A stretch of DNA of 64,000 nt, from positions 3,880,001 to 3,944,000 of the forward strand of contig NZ_CP026362.1 in NCBI RefSeq assembly GCF_004116955.1, read 5' to 3'. The notes below the pieces were generated by a model. That model was given only the letters and a program-made list of their open reading frames with translations. It ran no database searches and was not told the DNA's origin. How positions within the stretch are numbered: position 1 is the first letter of the stretch; every line of letters begins with the position of its first letter. Positions 1-8,818 of the stretch are shown one piece after another. Origin of the DNA: Bacillus vallismortis (GTDB lineage Bacteria; Bacillota; Bacilli; Bacillales; Bacillaceae). Made by a program: the position numbers and the translations under genes.

Positions 1-300
1 GCAGAGGAGCTTGCGGCAGTGCTAGATTTCACGATTTTGGCGGGGGAGCAGGGCATCCCTTTAGAAGGAGTTCCTTCGTATGAAGCTGTTCGGGAAAATA
101 CGTACTCACCGTATGAACAGAGGCGAATTGCTGATAATCGAAATCGAATGATTGTCGGCACGAAAGAACAGGTGAAGGAGCAGTTGTTAGCTTTGAGTAA
201 GGCGTATGGAACAGAGGAAATCATGGCGGTGACCATTACGCATCATTTTGAAGATAAGCTCCATTCTTATCGGCTATTACAGGAAGCATTTGCGAATTAA
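1..300 (+). CDS. ywcH: Luciferase-like flavin monooxygenase, C-terminal part
   Basis: Open at the left edge of the window; only the last ~99 residues are present, reading in frame from base 1. The segment with YSPYEQRRIADNR followed by IVGTKEQVKEQL and ending EEIMAVTITHHFEDKLHSYRLLQEAF is the typical C-terminus of bacterial luciferase-like (LLM class) flavin-dependent oxidoreductases, where the IVGTxEQV segment shapes the end of the TIM barrel. Position next to vpr and the sequence match B. subtilis YwcH as I remember it. The flavin-binding N-terminal part lies outside the window and the substrate is unknown. It converges on vpr. Confidence 0.85.
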   Translation, partial: AEELAAVLDFTILAGEQGIPLEGVPSYEAVRENTYSPYEQRRIADNRNRMIVGTKEQVKEQLLALSKAYGTEEIMAVTITHHFEDKLHSYRLLQEAFAN

Positions 301-304
301 TCTG

Positions 305-334
305 AAAAGCCCCGCCAATCGGCAGGGCTTCTTC
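305..334. terminator. Bidirectional terminator between ywcH and vpr
   Basis: Inverted repeat AAGCCCCGCC-aatc-GGCAGGGCTT with short A/T runs on both sides, lying between the convergent stops of ywcH and vpr. It can serve both strands. Confidence 0.7.
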
Positions 335-2755
335 TTATTCCACGGTAAAAGGCTCTTCGGTCAGAACCTGGCTTGATTTCCCTTTGTTTGCGGCATAGGC
401 GAGCAAATAGTATTCTCCGGCTGGAAGCTTTGTTCCGTCATTGATCGTGCCGTCCCAGTCAAAGTACTGATAGCCCTTCCCTTGGTTTTTATAGATGCCG
501 GCTTGGCCTGCAAAATCAAGGTTGCTGTCATAAACGAGGAACGCCAACTCTTCTGCTCCCGCTGGAAGGTAGGTTTCAATTTGATAGGTGCCTTGTGCTG
601 TTCCTTCGCTGACGGAGACAGAGGTGACTCTCGGATAATCCGGCTCTTTGACGACCAGCAATGTAGGCACTTTAGCGACGGTTTTTCCGCCTTCTCTGAC
701 AATAACGGTTCCTTCATAGGTGCCAGCTTTTGTTTTCTTTGTATTGACCTTTACTTTTGCAGTGGCTTTTCCGGTTTTATGTGCCGGAATCACAACCCGG
801 CTTGTGCCGGATGTGGAGATGCCGCTGCCGTTAAATGAGTATTCAAGTGTGTATGACTTTCTAATGGAAGATTGGTTTTCAATCGTAAACGTTTCTTTTT
901 TCGTTTCTTTTCCGTTTTCCTTCAAGAATGTGCCGTATGAATAGCTTCCAGGTGAGACGAGTGAGTCGGCTTTGATCGCGCTCATGATTCTCGCGCTCCC
1001 CGCACCTTGTGCGTTATGCGGATACACTTCTCCGTCGCCGTCCTTTAAGGTGACAGCGGTATTCATGATCGCGGCTTTGATCTGTTCAACGCTCCACTTT
1101 GGTTTGGCTTGTTTGATAACGGCAACCGCTCCGGCAATATGAGGTGAAGCCATGCTTGTTCCTTGTTTTGATCCGTACCCGTATGGGTTGTTAGGATCGT
1201 GTGTCGGGATGGTGCTGACGATATTGACGCCTGGTGCGGAAATATCAGGCTTGATCATCCACGTATCCATAACAGGGCCGCGTGATGAGAAATCAGCGAT
1301 TTGCTCACCGAGCGCTTTTGAAACACTTAACCTGAATGTTGCTTTTGTTTCACCAGCTTTCATGGCACTGACGAGTTTTTCACCGTCTTCTAATGACAGT
1401 TTAATCGTTGGCACAGACATGCCTGGCACGTCGGCTTCAATTTCTCCAGAGAGGTTGTTATACACAACCATGCCGATGGCGCCGGCTTTTTTCGCATTGT
1501 CCGCTTTTTCCACAAACGCAATGCTGCCCCGTTTGACAACGGCGACTTTGCCTGTCAGATCTTTTCCTTCAAAGTCCTTTGCTTCGCCGATTCCCGCTTC
1601 GACAAGCTCAACTTCTTTGTTATTGAGCGCTTTAACGTCATTCTCTTTGTCATAGCCCATCACTTTTGCTGAAGAGTAGGAGCCGAATGTGACGGCGTAT
1701 TCATTGATCGGGAGTTGAGTCGCACCGACAGAAATCGCTTCTCTTGATGTGCCCGGCGATCCGACTGTCCAGCTGTTTGGTCCGCTGTTGCCGTTCGATG
1801 TAACCGCGACAACGCCTTCTGACATGGCCCAGTCAAGCGCTGTGCTTGTCGCCCAGTCCGGATTGTTTATAGAGTTTCCGAGAGACAGGTTCATCACATC
1901 TGCACCGTCTTGGACTGCACGTTCCACGCCGGCAATGACGTTTTCCGTTGTGCCGCTTCCGCCAGGGCCTAACACGCGGTAAGCGAGAAGTGTGGCATCA
2001 GGGGCAACCCCTTTAATCGTTCCGTTTGCGGCCACAGTACCGGCTACATGTGTTCCGTGTTCCGTGGCACCGCCCCTTGGATCGCCAGTTGGTGTTTCCC
2101 TTGGATCGTAATCATTGTCTACAAAATCGTATCCTTTATATTGTCCGAAGTTTTTCTTCAGATCAGGGTGATTGTATTCAACCCCGGTATCAATAATGGC
2201 TACCTTGACGCCTTTTCCTGTGTAGCCTAAATCCCATGCGTCGTTTGCTCCGATATACGGCGCGCTGTCATCCATTTGCGGAGATACGGCATCCTCGGAG
2301 ATTGTGACGTCTTTATCCTTTAGATTGTCTGTTTGATATGTGACGTTCGGATATACGGCTTTTACGTCTTTTACCGCGAGAAGTTTTGGAATTTCATTAG
2401 CTGGAAGTTTCATAGAAAAGCCTGAGAATACCTGCTCATATTCCCGGTTTACTTTCCCGTTTTTCACCGCTTTAACGGCTTTGTTTTTTGCTTTGCTGCG
2501 AGCGGTTTTCAGCTTGCTTTTCGTTTGGCTTTCGCCCGCTTCCTTCGCCTCTGCCAAGGATTTTTCTTTTAACTCCACGATTACGGTTGTTTTTTTGCTT
2601 GTTGTCATGTCGATATCACCGAATATCTCGGCTTTTTCCAGGTCAGCCGACGTTTTTGAAGCAGCTGGAGCTGCCTGTACGCCTGTCAAGCCTGTGGATA
2701 ACGTGAAAAATAAAATGAAACTTAGTAGCAGAAAGCGAATGATCCCATTCTTCAA
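335..2755 (-). CDS. vpr: Vpr, extracellular subtilisin-family serine protease
   Basis: Secreted serine protease of 806 residues. Residues 1-28 are a Sec signal peptide (hydrophobic stretch 6-25, then VQA-A). An I9-type propeptide follows (about 55-140), then the S8 catalytic domain with Asp189 (IIDTG), His233 (EHGTHVAG) and Ser534 (GTSMASPH). A protease-associated (PA) domain is inserted between the His and Ser motifs at about 375-475. The C-terminal ~200 residues are beta-rich and probably clipped during maturation. The length equals that known for B. subtilis Vpr, which processes peptides such as subtilosin-type precursors and CSF-like signals and scavenges protein. The start is ATG preceded by AAGGGGGAAAC. 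The long upstream region carries the DnaA-box cluster. Confidence 0.97.
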   Translation of the reverse strand: MKNGIIRFLLLSFILFFTLSTGLTGVQAAPAASKTSADLEKAEIFGDIDMTTSKKTTVIVELKEKSLAEAKEAGESQTKSKLKTARSKAKNKAVKAVKNGKVNREYEQVFSGFSMKLPANEIPKLLAVKDVKAVYPNVTYQTDNLKDKDVTISEDAVSPQMDDSAPYIGANDAWDLGYTGKGVKVAIIDTGVEYNHPDLKKNFGQYKGYDFVDNDYDPRETPTGDPRGGATEHGTHVAGTVAANGTIKGVAPDATLLAYRVLGPGGSGTTENVIAGVERAVQDGADVMNLSLGNSINNPDWATSTALDWAMSEGVVAVTSNGNSGPNSWTVGSPGTSREAISVGATQLPINEYAVTFGSYSSAKVMGYDKENDVKALNNKEVELVEAGIGEAKDFEGKDLTGKVAVVKRGSIAFVEKADNAKKAGAIGMVVYNNLSGEIEADVPGMSVPTIKLSLEDGEKLVSAMKAGETKATFRLSVSKALGEQIADFSSRGPVMDTWMIKPDISAPGVNIVSTIPTHDPNNPYGYGSKQGTSMASPHIAGAVAVIKQAKPKWSVEQIKAAIMNTAVTLKDGDGEVYPHNAQGAGSARIMSAIKADSLVSPGSYSYGTFLKENGKETKKETFTIENQSSIRKSYTLEYSFNGSGISTSGTSRVVIPAHKTGKATAKVKVNTKKTKAGTYEGTVIVREGGKTVAKVPTLLVVKEPDYPRVTSVSVSEGTAQGTYQIETYLPAGAEELAFLVYDSNLDFAGQAGIYKNQGKGYQYFDWDGTINDGTKLPAGEYYLLAYAANKGKSSQVLTEEPFTVE

Positions 2756-2860
2756 TGTGTTTCCCCCTTTGTGTTTTAAAAAAATATGAAGATCTAGTAT
2801 ATATTTCTTGAAAATTCAAAAAAATCCTTGTGTCATTTGAACCATTTATTGAATTTCTTT

Positions 2861-3029
2861 TGTGTATAAGGAAGGAGTTATACACAGAACCCTGTGTATA
2901 AGTGAATAAATCTGTGTATATATGTAGGTGGGAATATATGTTCCTACACAAAATATAGATGACGATTGTGGACATGTGGATATCTCTTGTGATTAAGTTG
3001 TTCTTAACTTTGGGATAACTTGTGTATAA
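2861..3029. promoter_or_regulatory. DnaA-box cluster in the vpr-ywcI intergenic region
   Basis: Within about 170 bp there are four 9-mers equal to TTATACACA or its complement TGTGTATAA (2861-2869, 2878-2886, 2893-2901, 3021-3029), a one-base variant TGTGTATAT (2913-2921), and TGTGGATAT (2975-2983), one base from the strict box TGTGGATAA. DnaA-box consensus is TTATNCACA. DnaA-box clusters away from oriC are known in B. subtilis, and the ywcI-vpr interval is, as I recall, one of those shown to titrate DnaA. The density and mixed orientation make chance unlikely. The site may also affect vpr transcription. Confidence 0.8.
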
Positions 3030-3157
3030 AGTTTTTGAAACGGTTCTCCAATTTTCATTTCATTTCTTTCAGCTTTCAACAAAACTTCTAAAAACTAGTT
3101 GGTTTTTTCACTCATATTGTGACAAAGAATTCTCTTTCAACGGTCTATCATAGAGTC

Positions 3158-3286
3158 ATGAGTTTTGCTAGAGCCGCTAGTTTGCGAGAAAAGAAATCGG
3201 CCGTCTTTTCCCGCGGGCTGCTGCTGAGAAAACGGGCTGCTAAAAGGCTGCCTGCCAAAAAGAAGCGGAGGGATGTTTTTCAATGA
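3158..3286 (+). CDS. Putative small basic protein upstream of ywcI
   Basis: A 42-codon ATG ORF, very rich in Lys and Arg (contains LLLRKRAAKRLPAKKKRRD), no cysteines. It ends with an ATGA overlap onto the ywcI start codon (3283-3286), the classic arrangement for translational coupling. The ribosome-binding site ahead of its own ATG is weak (AGAGTC), which is the main argument against it. I recognise no homologue. It could be a leader peptide controlling ywcI translation, or fortuitous. Confidence 0.4.
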   Translation: MSFARAASLREKKSAVFSRGLLLRKRAAKRLPAKKKRRDVFQ

Positions 3287-3585
3287 AACGTTTGCTTGTA
3301 TCTTTACGGGTGTGGATGGTCTTTTTGATGAATTGGGTGACGCCGGACAGAAAAACTGCGGCTGCCGCGGTCTATTCGGCTCAGCGTACATACCAAAGAA
3401 AAGCGGCGGTGCAGGCCGCAGGACTTGTTTCGTTTTATGAGTGGCGGATGGCTGTGAATGAAGAAGAAAAGCAGAAAGCGAAAGCCTCCGCGCTTTATAA
3501 AAGAAGGTGTTTGCAAGCCTTCAAGGAATCGCCAAAGCAGGAGAGAGCTGGCCCGCACCTTTACATGGCGGTCAAAAGGAGGTAA
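3283..3585 (+). CDS. ywcI: YwcI, small basic protein of unknown function
   Basis: 100 residues, N-terminus hydrophobic (LLVSLRVWMVFLMNWV, residues 3-18), the remainder highly charged and helical. Length and sequence match B. subtilis YwcI. The start is supported by GGAGGGATG 6-10 bases upstream. It lies directly before sacT on the same strand with a 39-base gap and is probably co-transcribed. Function unknown; the single hydrophobic segment suggests membrane association. Confidence 0.85.
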   Translation: MKRLLVSLRVWMVFLMNWVTPDRKTAAAAVYSAQRTYQRKAAVQAAGLVSFYEWRMAVNEEEKQKAKASALYKRRCLQAFKESPKQERAGPHLYMAVKRR

Positions 3586-3624
3586 AATCCCAGTCAAAAG
3601 CAAATTGGCGGGAGAGATAGCCTC

Positions 3625-4455
3625 TTGAAAATCTATAAGGTGTTAAACAACAATGCGGCTTTAATAAAAGAGGATGATCAGGAAAAAATCGTCATGGGAC
3701 CGGGAATCGCATTTCAAAAAAAGAAAAATGATCTCATTCCTATGAATAAAGTGGAAAAGATCTTTGTCGTGCACGACGAGAATGAAAAGTTTAAGCAAAT
3801 CCTGCAAACGCTGCCGGAGGAGCATATTGAAATCGCTGAGGATATCATCAGCCATGCAGAAGGGGAGCTAGCGGCGCCGCTAAGCGACCACATTCATATC
3901 GCGCTTTCTGACCATTTGTCCTTTGCGATCGAAAGGGTTCAAAATGGGCTGCTTGTGCAGAATAAATTGCTGCATGAGATAAAGGCGCTCTATAAAAAAG
4001 AATATGGGATCGGACTGTGGGCGATCCGACATGTAAAAGAGACATTGGGCGTGTCCCTGCCTGAAGATGAAGCGGGTTATATTGCCCTCCACATCCATAC
4101 GGCGAAGATGGATGCGGATAGCATGTATTCAGCGCTGAAGCATACGACCATGATTAAAGAAATGATAGAAAAAATAGAAAACTACTTTAATCGAAAGGTG
4201 GATGAAAACAGCATTTCCTATCAACGCCTTGTCACGCATTTGCGATACGCGGTCAGCCGGTTGGAATCAAATGAAGCGCTCCATCATATGGACGAGGAGA
4301 TGCTTTATTTCATCCAAAAAAAGTATTCATTTGCCTATCAATGTGCGCTGGAGCTGGCGGAGTTTTTGAAAAATGAATATCAATTGCATTTGCCGGAGTC
4401 CGAGGCCGGCTATATCACGCTGCATGTCCAGCGTCTTCAAGATCTCTCGGAATAA
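3625..4455 (+). CDS. sacT: SacT, BglG-family transcriptional antiterminator
   Basis: RNA-binding antiterminator controlling sacPA. 276 residues: a CAT RNA-binding domain (1-55) and two PTS regulation domains, PRD1 (about 65-170, with conserved His89 and His97 in [10 protein letters not shown]) and PRD2 (about 172-276). In this family PTS-dependent phosphorylation of PRD histidines sets activity according to sucrose uptake and carbon status. When active, it binds the RAT element in the sacPA leader (5443-5475) and blocks the overlapping terminator. The start is TTG at 3625, after GGGAGAGAT. It is convergent with ywcJ. Confidence 0.96.
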   Translation: MKIYKVLNNNAALIKEDDQEKIVMGPGIAFQKKKNDLIPMNKVEKIFVVHDENEKFKQILQTLPEEHIEIAEDIISHAEGELAAPLSDHIHIALSDHLSFAIERVQNGLLVQNKLLHEIKALYKKEYGIGLWAIRHVKETLGVSLPEDEAGYIALHIHTAKMDADSMYSALKHTTMIKEMIEKIENYFNRKVDENSISYQRLVTHLRYAVSRLESNEALHHMDEEMLYFIQKKYSFAYQCALELAEFLKNEYQLHLPESEAGYITLHVQRLQDLSE

Positions 4456-4463
4456 CCGCTTTG

Positions 4464-4496
4464 ACTTGCAGAGAGTGATCTCTGGAAGTTTTTTAT
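4464..4496. terminator. Terminator between sacT and ywcJ
   Basis: Hairpin ACTTgCAGAG-agtgat-CTCTGgAAGT followed by a T run, between the convergent stops of sacT and ywcJ. It is oriented mainly for sacT. Confidence 0.65.
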
Positions 4497-5263
4497 TTAT
4501 CGGGATTGAGCTTGTAGTACATCCATCCCATCATGACCATTCCAGCGGCCAGATTTCCGAGTGTAACAGGAATTAAGTTTCTGACCGCTCCCGTCAGTGT
4601 CACTGTATCAGGGTGCTCGATCAAAAGTGAGATGGCGAATGTGCACATATTGGCAATGCTGTGCTCAAAACCGGAAATAAAGAAGCAGAAAACAAAAAGC
4701 ATCATGGTAAACAGCTTGGCTCCTTCTCCTTTGAGAGACATCGGGATGAAAAAGGCGAGGCACACAAGCCAATTGCACAGCATTCCTCTGAAAAACAGTT
4801 CGGAAGCGGACGGCTCCATTTTGTGCGCTGCCAGATGAATCAAAAAGGAGTGAACAGAAGCCTCCTTAAAAAGTCCTGTCGCGCTAATCAGAATGGCAAA
4901 TAGGATGGCGCCAATTAAATTGCCGGCATAGCTTGTCATCCACAAGTACAGGGTGTCCCGCCAGCGAAGTTTTTTTCGAAGTGCGGTATAGGTGAAATAA
5001 AAGGTATTGCCGGTAAATAAATCCCCGCCGCCGTAAGCAATCAGCAGAATAGCTGCCCCGAATGTGACAGCGGCTGCCGGAAAGGCAAACGGAGAATCAG
5101 CGATGAAGAAATAGCTGCCTGTTTTGCTTGCGGCTGTAATGCCGAAACCGATAAACATGCTGGCCAAAATAGATCTGAGCACATAACGCATTTTGCTGGA
5201 AACAAATATATTTTGTTTTTGTAAAGCGTACTGTTCAACCTTTTGCAATGCTTGAGTTTCCAT
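4493..5263 (-). CDS. ywcJ: YwcJ, formate/nitrite transporter family channel
   Basis: 256 residues with about six membrane helices, of the FNT family (FocA/NirC), which move small monovalent anions such as formate or nitrite. Recognisable elements are FIGFGITAASKTG near the first helix, the GGDLFTGNT loop (the family's Leu/Phe-lined pore loop), and CNWLVCLAFFIPM. The start chosen is METQ (ATG at 5263), after GCAGGAAAAGAAC; a longer frame to 5326 lacks a good ribosome-binding site. It is transcribed divergently from sacPA and shares the upstream region. The substrate is not decidable from sequence. Confidence 0.9.
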   Translation of the reverse strand: METQALQKVEQYALQKQNIFVSSKMRYVLRSILASMFIGFGITAASKTGSYFFIADSPFAFPAAAVTFGAAILLIAYGGGDLFTGNTFYFTYTALRKKLRWRDTLYLWMTSYAGNLIGAILFAILISATGLFKEASVHSFLIHLAAHKMEPSASELFFRGMLCNWLVCLAFFIPMSLKGEGAKLFTMMLFVFCFFISGFEHSIANMCTFAISLLIEHPDTVTLTGAVRNLIPVTLGNLAAGMVMMGWMYYKLNPDK

Positions 5264-5385
5264 GTTCTTTTCCTGCTTTCTTTGATGGTTGAGCATAGTA
5301 TAGCATGATATTGTGAAGTATTTCACAATTAAATTTTACGAATTTATGTCTAAATGTTTTATCAAACTTTTTAACTAAAAAACAG

Positions 5386-5427
5386 TTGACGAAAACGCTA
5401 TCATGTTTTATGATGAAAGCGTATTCT
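5386..5427 (+). promoter_or_regulatory. sacPA promoter with overlapping CcpA site (cre)
   Basis: A sigma-A promoter TTGACG (5386-5391), 17-bp spacer, TATGAT (5409-5414). The 15-mer ATGAAAGCGTATTCT (5413-5427) fits the cre consensus WTGNAANCGNWNNCW at every defined base and overlaps the -10 and transcription start region, so CcpA should block initiation when preferred sugars are present. Confidence 0.85.
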
Positions 5428-5442
5428 TAATCTGAATAAGCG

Positions 5443-5539
5443 GGATTGTGACTGGTAAAGCAGGCAAGACCTAAAATTTGCGTAAATGAAAAAGGATCGC
5501 TGTGTCCTTTATTCATTGCCGAATTTTAGGTCTTTTTTG
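5443..5539 (+). promoter_or_regulatory. RAT antiterminator target and terminator of the sacPA leader
   Basis: The ribonucleic antiterminator element begins GGATTGTGACTGGTAAAG and continues to about 5475. Its 3' part (AGACCTAAAATT, 5468-5479) is also the left arm of a terminator whose right arm is AATTTTAGGTCT (5522-5533), followed by a T run. The two structures are mutually exclusive, so SacT binding to the RAT prevents termination. This is the standard sucrose-induction switch. Confidence 0.92.
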
Positions 5540-5564
5540 TTTAAATAAAAGGAGGAAAGACAAA

Positions 5565-6950
5565 ATGGATTACAAAGAGACTGCAAAACGACTCATCGAG
5601 CTTCTCGGGGGCAAAGAAAACATTATCAGCGCGGCTCATTGTGCAACAAGACTGCGTTTAGTGATGAAAGATGAATCAAAGATAGATCAAACACAAGTAG
5701 AAGAGCTTGATGGCGTCAAAGGCGCTTTCAGCAGCTCGGGCCAGTACCAGATCATTTTCGGAACAGGCCTTGTCAATAAGGTGTACGATGCTTTTTCGAA
5801 GGAAGTTGATGTCGAACGTGACGAACCTGTAAATCACCAGGATGCGGCAAAAGACAAACTGAATCCAGCTGCGAGATTTGCGAAAACGCTTTCAAATATT
5901 TTTGTTCCAATCATTCCGGCTATTGTCGCCAGCGGTCTATTAATGGGATTGTTGGGAATGATCAATGCGTTTCAATGGATGAGCAAGGATTCTGCTTTGC
6001 TGCAGCTGCTTGATATGTTTTCAAGCGCGGCCTTTATTTTCTTGCCGATTTTAATCGGGGTCAGTGCTTCAAAAGAGTTTGGCAGCAACCCTTACTTGGG
6101 AGCGGTTATCGGGGGAATCATGATTCATCCGACGCTTTTGAATCCTTGGGGATTGGCGGAAGCAACACCGGATTTTATGCATCTTTTTGGAGTTGATATC
6201 GCGCTTCTTGGCTATCAGGGAACTGTCATCCCTGTCCTGCTAGCGGTTTATGTGATGAGCAAGATTGAGAAATGGACAAGAAAAGTGGTTCCTCATTCCG
6301 TAGATTTGCTTGTTACACCTTTTGTCACAGTGATTGTCACCGGGTTTGTAGCTTTTATCGCGATTGGTCCTTTAGGCAGAGCGCTTGGCTCCGGCATTAC
6401 GGTTGCTTTAACGTATGTATATGATCATGCCGGTTTTGTCGCGGGTCTGATTTTCGGGGGCACGTATTCACTTATTGTTTTGACAGGCGTCCATCACAGT
6501 TTCCATGCGATTGAGGCAGGACTTATTGCGGACATCGGCAAAAACTACTTGCTGCCGATTTGGTCAATGGCGAATGTCGCACAGGGCGGGGCCGGCCTTG
6601 CCGTCTTCTTTATGGCAAAAAAGGCAAAGACAAAAGAAATCGCGCTTCCGGCTGCATTCTCTGCTTTTCTGGGCATTACTGAACCAGTCATATTCGGAGT
6701 CAATCTTCGCTACCGTAAGCCATTTATCGCCGCGATGATCGGTGGCGCATTAGGCGGTGCATATGTCGTATTTACTCAGGTTGCTGCAAACGCTTACGGG
6801 TTAACGGGTATTCCGATGATCGCCATTGCTGCGCCGTTTGGTGTTGGCAACTTGATCAACTATCTGATTGGAATGGCCATTGCGGGAGTGTCAGCATTCA
6901 TCGCAGCGTTTATCATGAAGATTAATGAAGATGAGGGGAGAAAAAAATGA
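5565..6950 (+). CDS. sacP: SacP, sucrose-specific PTS enzyme IIBC
   Basis: 461-residue sucrose permease that imports and phosphorylates sucrose to sucrose-6-phosphate. The N-terminal IIB domain (1-90) carries the phosphorylated cysteine Cys26 (AAHCATRLR), and a polytopic IIC domain follows (about 105-455), including the GVHHSFHAIEAGL and GITEPVIFGVNLR motifs. There is no IIA domain, so phosphate must come from another IIA, as in strain 168. The start MDYKET is supported by AAAGGAGGAAAG; upstream codons to 5502 lie inside the terminator. The stop overlaps the sacA start (ATGA). Confidence 0.97.
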   Translation: MDYKETAKRLIELLGGKENIISAAHCATRLRLVMKDESKIDQTQVEELDGVKGAFSSSGQYQIIFGTGLVNKVYDAFSKEVDVERDEPVNHQDAAKDKLNPAARFAKTLSNIFVPIIPAIVASGLLMGLLGMINAFQWMSKDSALLQLLDMFSSAAFIFLPILIGVSASKEFGSNPYLGAVIGGIMIHPTLLNPWGLAEATPDFMHLFGVDIALLGYQGTVIPVLLAVYVMSKIEKWTRKVVPHSVDLLVTPFVTVIVTGFVAFIAIGPLGRALGSGITVALTYVYDHAGFVAGLIFGGTYSLIVLTGVHHSFHAIEAGLIADIGKNYLLPIWSMANVAQGGAGLAVFFMAKKAKTKEIALPAAFSAFLGITEPVIFGVNLRYRKPFIAAMIGGALGGAYVVFTQVAANAYGLTGIPMIAIAAPFGVGNLINYLIGMAIAGVSAFIAAFIMKINEDEGRKK

Positions 6951-8386
6951 CATCACATGATCAGGAGCTTCGTCGCCGGGCATATGAAGAAGTGGAGAAA
7001 AAAGAGCGGATCGCTAACAGCGATCCGCATCGCCAGCATTTTCATATCATGCCGCCGGTTGGGCTGCTGAATGATCCGAATGGCGTGATATATTGGAAGG
7101 GTAGCTATCATGTGTTTTTTCAGTGGCAGCCGTTTCAGACAGGGCATGGCGCGAAATTCTGGGGCCATTATACGAGTCCGGATGCTGTGAATTGGAAGCG
7201 GGAAGAGATTGCGCTGGCACCGAGTGATTGGTTCGATAAAAACGGCTGCTACTCGGGTAGCGCTGTCACCAAAGACGGTCGTCTTTATCTGTTGTACACT
7301 GGTAATGTCAAGGATCAGGATGGCAATCGAGAAACATATCAATGCCTTGCTGTATCTGACGACGGGCTGACTTTTGAGAAAAAGGGTGTCGTCGCCCGCC
7401 TCCCGGAAGGATACACCGCACATTTTCGCGACCCGAAGGTATGGGAGCATGAAGGCACATGGTATATGGTGATCGGCGCGCAAACGGAGAATTTGAAAGG
7501 ACACGCTGTGTTGTTTGCTTCGGATAACCTGACGGAGTGGAGATTTCTCGGCCCGATAACCGGTGCGGGTTTCAACGGGCTTGACGATTTCGGGTACATG
7601 TGGGAATGCCCTGACTTGTTTTCTCTTCAGGAGTCCGACGTGCTGATTGTCTCGCCTCAGGGTCTTGAGACTGATGGTTTTCGATATCAGAACGTGTATC
7701 AATCAGGTTATTTTGTCGGGCGTCTTGATTATAACCAGCCTGAACTAAAGCACGGCCATTTTTCAGAACTTGATCAAGGTTTTGATTTCTACGCTCCGCA
7801 AACACTTGAAGACGATCAGGGAAGGCGGATTTTGTTTGCGTGGATGGCTGTGCCTGACCAGGATGAAGGGTCTCATCCGACGATTGACTATCACTGGATT
7901 CACTGTATGACGCTGCCGAGACAGCTGACGCTATCAGGAGAGAAGCTGATTCAGCAGCCGCTGCCTGAGCTGAAAGCCATGCGCAGGAATGAGAAAAATA
8001 TACAAATCAACATGCACGGGTCATCTGGTACGATTCCGGTTGAAAACCCTGCAAGAGCTGAGATCCTCATGAAAGACATTGATACGGAGTCCGGTTTTTC
8101 AATCCGTATCCGCGGAGCGGCTGCGTTCTCCTTTGATAAGGAGAAGGGAGTTGTTACGCTGGAGCGGACGAGCTTCGACGGAACACGAACAGAAGAGAGA
8201 CATTGCCGCATCAAGGATGTGCATGCCGTGCACATGTTTATCGATGCGTCTTCTATAGAAATCTTTATCAATGAGGGAGAAGAGGTCTTCAGTGCGAGAT
8301 ATTTTCCTTTCCCGGGAAATCATGAAGTGAAAGCCAGCTCGGCGGGAAAATCTGCTATGAACGTCGGAATCTGGACACTTATGTAG
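6947..8386 (+). CDS. sacA: SacA, sucrose-6-phosphate hydrolase
   Basis: Cytoplasmic GH32 enzyme of 479 residues that splits sucrose-6-phosphate from SacP into glucose-6-phosphate and fructose. Family motifs: NDPNG with nucleophile Asp43, RDP with transition-state stabiliser Asp162, and ECPDLF with acid/base Glu220. The N-terminal five-bladed propeller (about 30-345) is followed by a beta-sandwich. It overlaps sacP by four bases and is under the same SacT/CcpA control. Confidence 0.97.
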   Translation: MTSHDQELRRRAYEEVEKKERIANSDPHRQHFHIMPPVGLLNDPNGVIYWKGSYHVFFQWQPFQTGHGAKFWGHYTSPDAVNWKREEIALAPSDWFDKNGCYSGSAVTKDGRLYLLYTGNVKDQDGNRETYQCLAVSDDGLTFEKKGVVARLPEGYTAHFRDPKVWEHEGTWYMVIGAQTENLKGHAVLFASDNLTEWRFLGPITGAGFNGLDDFGYMWECPDLFSLQESDVLIVSPQGLETDGFRYQNVYQSGYFVGRLDYNQPELKHGHFSELDQGFDFYAPQTLEDDQGRRILFAWMAVPDQDEGSHPTIDYHWIHCMTLPRQLTLSGEKLIQQPLPELKAMRRNEKNIQINMHGSSGTIPVENPARAEILMKDIDTESGFSIRIRGAAAFSFDKEKGVVTLERTSFDGTRTEERHCRIKDVHAVHMFIDASSIEIFINEGEEVFSARYFPFPGNHEVKASSAGKSAMNVGIWTLM

Positions 8387-8479
8387 AAAATCCTTCTATT
8401 TTCTTATGTGAAATCTGAGCCATCTGTGCTATTCTTCAACGATAACCTACTATTTTTTTCTGTAAAAGGAGTTGTTTTC

Positions 8480-8728
8480 TTGAATATACATGAACAGAAG
8501 ATAACACCGGAATGTTTGGAAAAGGCTGCGGACCAAGTTGAAGATAAGCGGGAAGAATATAAGGATGTGCTGCTGCAGCTGAAAAAAATGCTTGGCGGGA
8601 CCTCACCGCACAGTGAAACAGCGGAAGTTCTTTCACGGGCATATGAGCAAATGAAGGAATATGCACTTTTTGTTCAGTCGATAGAAACGTTTTTGAGGAA
8701 ATCAGCGAACAACTTAAAAATCAAATAA
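8480..8728 (+). CDS. ywdA: YwdA, small helical protein of unknown function
   Basis: 82 residues with a TTG start, chosen because AAAGGAG (8465-8471) precedes it; an in-frame extension to 8408 lacks a ribosome-binding site. Strongly charged and almost entirely helical (EQKITPECLEKAADQVEDKREEY...), with no membrane segment and no recognised domain. It lies about 90 bases behind sacA, is probably the last gene of the sac operon, and is followed by a good terminator. Confidence 0.75.
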   Translation: MNIHEQKITPECLEKAADQVEDKREEYKDVLLQLKKMLGGTSPHSETAEVLSRAYEQMKEYALFVQSIETFLRKSANNLKIK

Positions 8729-8733
8729 ACAGG

Positions 8734-8759
8734 CTGCCGATGGTATCGGCAGTTTTTTC
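8734..8759 (+). terminator. Terminator of sacPA-ywdA
   Basis: Stem CTGCCGAT-ggt-ATCGGCAG followed by TTTTTTCT, directly after the ywdA stop. Confidence 0.85.
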
Positions 8760-8781
8760 TGTGAAAAGTGATCGATCATAT

Positions 8782-8810
8782 AAAAAAGGCTGCCTCTCTG
8801 GAAGGCAGCC
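8782..8810 (-). terminator. Terminator of pdxK
   Basis: Stem GGCTGCC-tctctgga-GGCAGCC with a T run on the minus strand (AAAAAA on the plus strand at 8782-8787), just downstream of the pdxK stop. Confidence 0.8.
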
Positions 8811-8818
8811 GATGTTGT

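Noticed and set aside
6953..7702. 249-codon minus-strand ORF inside sacA
   Set aside because: It is antisense to the well-supported sacA reading frame and has no ribosome-binding site or family match.
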